Below are positions 56,901-64,000 of a stretch of 64,000 nucleotides of DNA, one piece after another (the stretch's first letter is position 1; each line of letters begins with the position of its first letter). The position numbers and the translations under genes were made by a program. A model generated the notes under the pieces. The model saw nothing but the letters and a program-made list of their open reading frames with translations. It did no database searches and was not told the DNA's origin. Origin of the DNA: Kingdonia uniflora (taxonomy: Eukaryota > Streptophyta > Magnoliopsida > Ranunculales > Circaeasteraceae); contig JACGCM010000715.1 of NCBI GenBank assembly GCA_014058105.1, positions 1,674,001 through 1,738,000 of the forward strand, given 5' to 3'.

Positions 56901-58379
56901 TTAATTTGACCTCTAAGTCTAAAAGTAGTTGCACATAGAAAATGTTAGAAATCAGATATCTTTTTTGAAACGAGATATATATCATGTCGATGGGTGCTCG
57001 GAAGCGAGTTGTATATAATGTTTAAATTATTGTGCAGGTTGAATTGGATTCAGTTCACTCGCACGAAGATGCGGCGCTCCAAGGTAACCGAGAATTTGTG
57101 GAGGAGTTTGATAGGGTGAGGGAGGCAAATGAGAACATGGAAGATCAACATGTAAAGGTACATTTTAAATTTATTGAGGCAACCCAGACTGTTCTCAACC
57201 TCACTCGTAAGGTCGGGGTGAAAGATGTTGAAATTGAGGAAAGGATAAAAGAGCTTGCAGAAGTAAAAGAACATGCCACGAAGCTTTAAAGTCAGGTTGA
57301 CACGTTGATGGTTAGGGCTAAGCAAGCTGAAATGGCTCAATATCATATTCAGGCGCTCGAAAGATTGGAGGGACAATTTTAAGCTGATCATCAGAATTGT
57401 ATAAGCAAGCTGGAGCGGCTGAAACAAAAAATAAGTGAAAAGGATAACGAACTGAAGGTAGCTCGAGAACATCTAGCAGCCTCGGAAGCTGTAGCGGAAC
57501 ACTTGCACCTAGCCCTACCTACAAAGGATTTGGATTTTCGGGGAGTGCAACGAAGGTGTGATGTTCTAAACAAGAGGATAGTACTATTGAAGACCGAATT
57601 GGTGTAAGCCAACGCGTGCGTCAAGAAAGCCGAAGCTAGGGAGCACTCAAGGGGGAGTAGAAATGATGTTAAAGTTCCTCTAGTCCAAGAGGATGTAGTT
57701 AGTCTGTCAGGTTGAATTAGAGTGCTAGAAGGTGACATGGCTCGAATCCAGGGATATGTGTAGAAAGGGAACTCGAACTTAAGGGAATACCAGTACAAGT
57801 TGGATGCTGCTCCTGTCAGGGAGAAGGTCTTGGAAGGGGTGATCAGGCCAAAGAAAGTCCTGTTGAAGAAGAAGGATGACCTGTTACAAGATACTTCTGC
57901 CAGGGAAGAATTAAATGTAGAAATTACGAGACGTTGCACTCAGGTGGATAATTTAGAGGTCGTTATTCAGGCTGAATCAACAAAATATTCCAAAAAATTT
58001 GAAGAGGATATAGCTTTTTATGATTTGATAGACAGGGAAATGTCCCATCAGAAGAAGCTTTACGTGACTTTGGAGTCACGCCTAGAGAATATAAGACAAC
58101 TTTTAAAGGATCGTTGTAACTCATGCATTATGGACAGACCTGTTAAAGGCGACCGTTGTGTATTTTGTAGAGGAAGTAAAAAGGCTTGAGTTAGAACGAG
58201 ATACCTTGTTTAAGAACCTGTCCGACAAGGGATTCATTTGTAGCGTGAATATAGATCGAGTGAACTGCATGGCCTTCATGGAAATGAATTTAGGCCCTCG
58301 ACCTGCTGATCTGATAGAGAGGGGTAGAGTCACTGTAATTTGCGAACTGAATTCTGATCGACCTCCTGATGAAGGGTGA
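53942..58379 (+). pseudogene. Antisense gene aORF2 of element E (multi-exon)
   Basis: The first exon is basic (MSVGKSDKVMETRDKNRLKY to PLEKKIK, 53942-54151). The core domain at 54650-55370 has FSRFPGIFVAYPQGLDVFKE, KASIGGKWGNCVEYAGRMFR, YFDGSIRSDLPEGFMRYLSQ, GLSLPLTNLAKGIMNTITAC, PFQLNGNMWAVITVC and SVIWVKGNCLLRDDEERLDL. Following exons include 55745-55945, then 56021-56456 (coiled coil VEFEKKVARVKADALKEAKK) after an intron ending tgcag at 56020, then 56572-56690, and 57039-58379 (EERIKELAEVKEHAT and EEVKRLELERDTLFKNLSDK). It is the most complete C/E-type copy. Stops interrupt most exons (for example after LADLEEEK). Its function is unknown. The coil-rich C-terminal half suggests self-association. 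Confidence 0.6.
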
Positions 58380-58429
58380 TGCGTGGCTGACATCCCAATA
58401 GCAGAAAAGGTATCCCTTGTAATATGACC

Positions 58430-59130
58430 TAAAAATAAGTAGTATCTGCCGTAGACATATTGAAATAGATGAAGGCTAGTATGACCTTTGCCTTATCTAA
58501 TGTCTGGTGAGGTCTTTGATATAAAACAAGTTTTTTCAATTTGTTCTAATCGCAGAGGTGGGTTGAGTTAGCCAAACCAAGTATTATCCTTGATTTGACT
58601 ATAGAAATGTTGCAAACATATTGAAAAAGATGAAGGCTAGTATTACCTTTGTCTTATCTTATGCTTGTTAAAGTTTATGATATGAAACAAGCTTTTATAT
58701 TTGTTTCAATCGCGGAGATGGGTTGAGTCAAACAAACCAAGTGTTATCCTTGATTTAACTATAAAAATATTATAGACATATTGAAAGAGATGAAGGCTAG
58801 TATTACTTTTGCCTTATCTTATGCCTGTTAGAGTCTTTGATATGAAATATATTTATATATTTGCATCAATCGCAAAGATGGGTTGAGTTAGCCAAACCAA
58901 GTGTTATCCTTGATTCAACAATAGAAATATTACAGACATATTGAAAGAGATGAAGGCTAATATTACCTTTGCCTTATCTTATGCCTGTTAGAGTCTTTAA
59001 TATGAAACAAGTTTCTACATTTATTTCAATCACAGATATTTAGTAGACCTAGCCAAATCAAGTGTTATCCTCGATTTAACTGGTATAAGATCGATTGAAA
59101 GCTAGTATTATCTATGCCTTAATCTAGATA
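58430..59130. repeat. 160-bp tandem repeats in the 3' UTR of element E
   Basis: Four copies plus a partial fifth. The marker gatgaaggctagtat starts at 58468, 58629, 58789 and 58949, a period of 160-161. Units also share gatgggttgag, caaaccaagtgttatccttg and cttatcttatgcctgtta. The partial copy near 59091 leads into sequence shared with the 3' UTR of element C. Confidence 0.9.
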
Positions 59131-59270
59131 ATGTGGCTGAATCTACGAAAGTAGAGAAATGTTGTTAAAAATTTGGTTGTTTCATTGATAAGTTTAGAAT
59201 TTACATTGGATGGAGATGAAAAATCTCACTTTTGGAATTGAGACAGTAAAAAATCAAAAAGAAAGAAACA

Positions 59271-59768
59271 TACATGGGAAGATCAGCACCTGCTAAAGGT
59301 GGGGGGAACATCAACATACCAAAACAAATGATAAATGGAAGTACCACAAAACTGAACAGCGACGTACCTGAGTTGGGTATTACTAATAACAACTACAAGC
59401 CACTCTTCGAAAAGGAACAACTGCTACATACAGCTTTACTGCAACCATAAACTACCACTACACAAACTACGACCGACAGTACACATGCTATAGAGAAGGT
59501 GCAAATGCTAGAAACATCGATGAACAACATCACTGCAGGCAGTCCAAATGAAGTAACCAAGCTCAAGAACGTGGATGTTGACAGCCTTGTGTCTGACGGT
59601 AAGCTTGCAGCAGCCTACGACAATGAGTTTGAACGTGGTTTTTACTCTGATATAGAAGGGAGAATTGGCAAGGATTGGACTCTGATGAAGAAAGTAAGAG
59701 CAAGGCAGCAGGGGATGCCTCTTAGTGTGATCACAAGGAGCAAAAGTGCTCACCAACCCCCAAACTAG
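59271..59768 (+). pseudogene. LINE ORF1 C-terminal part
   Basis: An ATG at 59272 starts MGRSAPAKGGGNINIP, followed by NNNYKPLFEKEQLLHTALLQ, one stop, and then IEKVQMLETSMNN, NEFERGFYSDIEGRIGKDWT and RARQQGMPLSVITRSKS, closing at a TAG at 59766-59768. The Asn-rich 'N-N-x-Y-x-P-L' segment and its position four bases before ORF2 are as in plant L1 ORF1 tails. The RNA-binding and zinc-knuckle parts are missing, consistent with 5' truncation. Confidence 0.6.
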
Positions 59769-59772
59769 TTTT

Positions 59773-62700
59773 ATGGTTGATGGGCCGCTACTCGTTTGGA
59801 ATTGCAGAGGCATTGGCAACGCCAAGACAATAAATCATCTCAAAAAGCTTATACATCAATACAAAATTTCGATTCTGGAACTGTTAGAACCTTTTTTAGA
59901 TGTCTCGCATATTGGTAGCATATGTTTTCAAATAAAGTGCTATTCTTTTTTGTCCAATCAAGACCAGAACGGCAAAATTTGGATGTTCTGGAAACAAGAT
60001 TATGATGTGACTTTTATATCTTCTACAAATCAGTATATCCACTGCAAGATCACACTAAACAACAACTAGAGTGTACTTGTAACACTAATTTATGCTAAAT
60101 TCACGAGCACAGAACGACAATCTCTTTGGGATAACATCTGTCTGTTTGCCCAGACCATTACAACACCTTGGTGTGCATTAGGGGACTTTAACACTATCCG
60201 GTACGAATCTGAAAGACTCGGCGGTCGGAGAATACGCCACAGAGAGGTAACCGAATTTGAAGATATGATACAAGCGGCGTGGTTAATGAATACTGGGTTT
60301 TCAAGTTCAGCGTATACGTGGTGCAGCAATCATCAAGGCAGATCACGACAGTGGGCAAGACTGGACAGAACACTCGTCAATGTGGCGTTCATAACTGAGT
60401 TTCCAGTACATAAAATTCACCATGTTATACGGGTTGGTTCATATCATGCACCTCCTCTACTATCATTTATGAGCAATATTTATCAAGGCCCATGACAATT
60501 CAGATTTCTAAAAATGTGGACGTCCCACACCATGTTCATCAAGCTCGTCGAAGATACTTGGCCATCGGGTGTGTTTGGAAACTATCTCTCTTCTTTTGCG
60601 TACAACCTAAAATTGGTAAAGACAGCATTGCGGGAATGGAATGCAACAATTTTCAGAAATGTTACCCAAAACATCAAGCTGCTTGAAGACATAATTACAG
60701 AGCTGGACTTCCGATTACAATGTGGATGGGACAAATAGGTTAGCGCCAAACTTAGCAATGCGCAGAGAGAACACGTTGATATGTTACACAAAGAGGAGAT
60801 CTTTTGGAGAGAACAGTCCAGAGTGAAATGGATTCAGGCTGGGGATGTAAATACCCAATTCTTTCACACAGTCACTCAGATCAACCGTAAAAAATCTTTT
60901 CTTTTGAATTTTACAATGTCCGATGGCACCCACATGCAAGACACTGGGATGATCCATGAGGCAGCTATTGCATACTACAAGGAAGTGTTCACTGCATCCC
61001 CAACTCAAACCGAACAAGAACTACTCAATTGCATCCAAACTGTTATTACAGAAGACGAGAGCAATGGTATTACAGCCACATCAACTATGGATAAGTTAAA
61101 AGATAATGCTTTAGTATAGTTATTGACAGCACTCCCGGAAGCGACGGTTTCTCCACTAGTTTTTACACTACATGTTGGGATATCATCAAAGACGACTCAC
61201 ATGGAGCAGCTAAAGAATTTTTCAATGGAGCACCTCATTCCAGATTCTATACCTCCACCTTCCTGACCCTTATCCCAAACGTTGAGATGCCTACAACATT
61301 AAGTGAGTTTCGGCCAATCAGTTTATGTTCAGTGGTTTATAAGATTTTCTCTAAAATTATTGCTACTAGATTGAGCTCACTATTATTCAAGATAATCTCA
61401 GGTAATCAGGGAGTATATATGCAAGGCAAGGACATCACCAAGTTGTATGACTGGCTAGACTGGAGATTCCTCAGGATGGTTCTTGGTAAATTTGGCTTTA
61501 GCAGTACTTGCCTAAACCTCTTTTCACAATGTTTTGAGACCCCATGGTTTTTGGTGGTGTTACAGGGAGTATTCAAAGGTTTTTTCAAGTCGACTAGAGG
61601 CTTACGGCAAGGAGACCCCCTCTCACCTTTACTGTTTATCATTGCAGAAGAAGCACTCTCTAAGGGGTTAACGATATGTTTTGAAGACGGGCAAATTGGA
61701 TGCTTTCAATCATCTAGGGGTTGTTTGCCAATCACACATCTGCTGTACGCGGATGACTTTCTTTTATTTCTTAATAGAAGTTAATCCTCTCTCCGAGGGC
61801 TACTAAAGTTTATGAAAAGATATGAAACATTCTCTGGGCAATTGGTCAATAATGCAAAAAGTGGTGTCTATATGCATCATAATACGACAGCAGCTCAGAA
61901 GCAACTCATACAAACCAAGAGTGGTTTTCAGTACAAGCTATTTCCTATGATATATTTGGAGGCGCCTATCAGCTATGGAAAGGTTTGACATTCTCATTTT
62001 GTGACACTCCTCATGAAAATACAACAACGAATTGAAGGATGGCACGGTAAGCTTCTATCTCAGTGGGGCAAACTCATTCTGATTAACCACATTTTGAATT
62101 TTATGCCTATGCACCTCCTCGCATGCATCAATGTCCCAAAATCGGTTCTTCAAAAACTGGAAAGCATGTTCTCAAATTTCTTGTGGGGAAAGTTTGAGGG
62201 TAAAAGCAAATGACACTGGGTATCATGGGATGACATATGTCAACCAAAAGTAAAAGGCGGACTCGGCATCCGAAAACTAGGCAACATCAAACATAGTTTT
62301 CAACTCAAAAAATGTTGGAATGTACTATATACCGACACACTATGGACTCGCTTTCTAAAAAGTAAATACCTCATACAAGACAACTTTTCTTAGCTTCGAT
62401 CAAACACCTCTTCTATGTGGAAAAGTATTCGCAACTTGATAACAGCAGTTAAAGCCAATACAGTTTGGAGTTTAGGAAGAGGTAATTACAACTTCTGGTT
62501 AGACGACTGGGCAGGGGAAGCCAACCTTGCAGATCTGCTAAACATCAATTGTACACAAACTATCCTGGTAAAAGATATTATCGTGAACAGAATGAACTGG
62601 AACTGGCACCGACTACAACAAGAACTGCCTGCGCATTGGAAGACCACACACGCCAACAAGTTTTTTATCAATGAAGGCCACGACAAGCCACTATGGGGAC

Positions 62701-63814
62701 CTTCTGAAAGTGGTAGTTTCACTGTGAAATCAGTGTGGTAGTTCTGGAGAGGGACTGCAGAAGTACTACACCGGATGGACTGGATTTGGTTTAAAATTCT
62801 TCCCATAAAAATTCAAGTTTTCAGCTGGAAAATATGAAAGAATATCATCACGGTAGGTGCTTTTAATCAACACCAGTTACAATTTTCATCCAAATACAGC
62901 TGCTGTTGTTCGGGTAACATCGAAACACTGAACCATTTACTCGTAAACGGAAAAATAGCACAATAAGTTTGGCAGTTTTTTGTCCTAGCATGTGGCGTAT
63001 GCAACGTTCAAGCTGAAATTTTTTGGGCAAGACAAGGAGTCTGGTTATTGGCAGCAAACAAGAGTTCACAAATGGGCATTATTAAGGGGGGTTTCCGGCC
63101 ATAATAAGCTGGGAAATATGAAACGCAAGATGCAAACATCGTTTCGATGACGTACCCATGAACGCACAATCAATTGTCAACAAAACTTGTAAATGGTTCC
63201 TAGAACTCATGATCAAAACTTCAATAACTCATGGCTACAACTTCGGAGATACGTTGTATCTCCAAGTACTCCGAGTACACAAGCTTCAAATCAAACATAA
63301 AGCAAGCACATGGGTCAAATGGCAAGTACCATTGCCAGGGTGGTTTAAACTGAACACCGATGGATCCTCTCTACGAAATGGTCTCTCTGGGGTTGGAGGT
63401 ATCATTCGCGACTCACAAGGAAGGATGAAACTCGGTTACAGTATGGCACTAGGAAACGGCATAAACATGGCAGCTGAACTATATGGGCTCTTGCGTGGCC
63501 TCAGTCTTTGCAAAGAAGATGATTGGTTTCTACTTGTGGTAGAGATGGATGCCGCAGTCATAGTTAACTGGTTCAAACAGACAAGCCTATGCCCTCGCAA
63601 GTTTCAAGCCTGGAAGATGGTCCTTCAACTCAGCCAGGAACTACAAATCACCATGGTACATACGTACAAAGAAGGAAATGGATCCGCTGATGGTCTTTCC
63701 AAATTGGGAAGTGCACAAAAGAACATCTTCTTCTGGCCTACTACCATGCTACCTAGACATATAAGAGCCTCCTATTTTCTTGAGAAATTAGGGGTTGCTG
63801 TGATTAAACACTGA
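59773..63814 (+). pseudogene. LINE ORF2 (endonuclease, reverse transcriptase, RNase H)
   Basis: The ATG at 59773 starts MVDGPLLVWNCRGIGNAKTI, the endonuclease opening. The endonuclease continues PWCALGDFNTIRYESERLGG, then SAYTWCSNHQGRSRQWARLD and RTLVNVAFITEFP. The linker has REQSRVKWIQAGDVNTQFFH. RT begins LSEFRPISLCSVVYKIFSKI; RGLRQGDPLSPLLFIIAEEA and the catalytic LLYADDFLLF (61287-61784) are kept. However, the segment between MQGKDI and DWLDWRFL is deleted, removing the first RT Asp. After RT: INHILNFMPMHLLACINVPK, a zinc-binding CCCCSGNIETLNHLLV, and the RNase H exon. There are about ten in-frame stops in all. Confidence 0.85.
63158..63814 (+). CDS. Open RNase H region at the end of the LINE
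   Basis: An uninterrupted 218-codon frame that is the C-terminal part of ORF2. It contains GWFKLNTDGSSLRNGLSGVG (first Asp), MAAELYGLLRGLSL (Glu), LVVEMDAAVIVNWF (second Asp) and VHTYKEGNGSADGLSKLG (final H...D), so all four RNase H catalytic positions are present. It would remove RNA from the RNA-DNA hybrid during LINE copying. The ATG at 63158 is an internal Met, not a true start. The domain could still fold, but it is downstream of stops and would not be made from the ORF2 start. Confidence 0.7.
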   Translation: MNAQSIVNKTCKWFLELMIKTSITHGYNFGDTLYLQVLRVHKLQIKHKASTWVKWQVPLPGWFKLNTDGSSLRNGLSGVGGIIRDSQGRMKLGYSMALGNGINMAAELYGLLRGLSLCKEDDWFLLVVEMDAAVIVNWFKQTSLCPRKFQAWKMVLQLSQELQITMVHTYKEGNGSADGLSKLGSAQKNIFFWPTTMLPRHIRASYFLEKLGVAVIKH

Positions 63815-63913
63815 TGTATTTGTAATTTTTGGATGTCAGGATTTAATTCCCCCTATTGTTTTCTTTCATCTCTACATAAATAAATAAAAACTATTTACGC
63901 AAAAAAAAGGTGC

Positions 63914-64000
63914 TTAACGATAGTACCGTTTTAGTCGCCTAGTATTCCAAGGATTTGAAATGGGGACTCCTTCATATGTCAAGAGATAATATGATTTCAG
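63914..64000 (-). pseudogene. Integrase C-terminal codons of element E (partial)
   Basis: On the minus strand the frame reads KSYYLLTYEGVPISNPWNTR, RLKRYYR and a stop at 63914-63916, nearly identical to the end of the element C integrase (SYYLMTEQ...NPWNTRRLKRYYR). It runs off the window edge. It shows that the LINE lies just 3' of the integrase stop. Confidence 0.8.

Larger units (their letters stand above)
59255..63908 (+). mobile_element. L1-type LINE inserted in element E
   Basis: On the plus strand it has the C-terminal part of ORF1 (59271-59768), ORF2 with endonuclease, RT, zinc-binding region and RNase H (59773-63814), a short 3' UTR with aataaataaa and a poly(A) of 8 at 63901-63908. 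The bases after it continue element E (3' end of integrase). The 5' end is inferred where similarity to the C-type 3' UTR is lost, and no target-site duplication was found. It is less decayed than the LINE at 6740-10025. Confidence 0.85.
53337..64000 (-). mobile_element. Tat-lineage retrotransposon E, split by a LINE and running off the window
   Basis: A minus-oriented element of the same subfamily as C. Antisense genes lie on the plus strand (53337-58379), 160-bp tandem repeats at 58430-59130, then 3' UTR to about 59250. A LINE fills about 59255-63908, and the element resumes with the last codons of integrase at 63914-64000. The rest of pol and gag and the 5' LTR would lie beyond 64000. The 3' LTR on the left is not recognised. 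Confidence 0.75.

Noticed and set aside
57391..57939. 182-codon minus-strand frame, long for the region
   Set aside because: Ser/Phe-rich shadow of the coiled-coil exon of aORF2 in element E; Glu/Lys-rich coding often gives such antisense frames.

Overview
The window looks like a repeat-rich, AT-rich plant nuclear genome, most likely a dicot. Supporting this are pieces of a plant Site-1 protease and a plant RING-H2 gene, L1-type LINEs that carry an RNase H domain, a plant-type transposase tail, and several Ty3/gypsy elements of the Tat lineage (two RNase H domains before the integrase). No intact host gene is visible. Everything was read by eye, so similarity-based names come from remembered family patterns and were not searched.

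Layout. 1-10 kb: non-coding DNA with a Mutator-like MITE (1678-2298), a 3.1-kb solo LTR with a perfect 5-bp target duplication (2741-5840), a tRNA-like/SINE-like fold near 6.3 kb and a decayed minus-strand LINE (about 6740-10025). 10-16.5 kb: a CACTA-like end at 10026, a dead RING-H2 gene, a transposase C-terminal fragment and a multi-exon Site-1 protease pseudogene, then unassigned DNA and a possible LTR end. 16.5-64 kb: a nest of five Tat elements. A (minus, 16521-29363) sits in the integrase of B (plus, 29364-35552). B sits in the antisense gene of C (minus, 35553-40600). A D-type LTR cuts the integrase of C, and D (minus) fills 40601 to about 52900. E (minus, about 53337 to beyond the window) is split by a younger LINE (about 59255-63908).

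The most interesting feature is the shared design of the Tat elements. After gag, protease, RT, RNase H, a second RNase H and integrase, each has a family-specific tandem-repeat array. Between that array and the 3' LTR lie genes on the opposite strand. One is a long gene (aORF2) with a domain resembling the Pfam 'putative gypsy type transposon' family, followed by coiled coils. The other, nearest the LTR, is a short gene (aORF1) of about 100 codons, recognisable in A (two copies), B and, more weakly, E. Several of these antisense genes have their own TATA box and GT-AG introns. Antisense extra ORFs are known in the Tat lineage (for example in Grande). The two-gene arrangement with separate promoters, kept across three subfamilies here (A/B, C/E, D), is the part worth following up.

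All elements are decayed. Several catalytic residues of protease, RT and integrase are replaced, mostly in ways explained by C-to-T or G-to-A changes, as expected of old methylated repeats.
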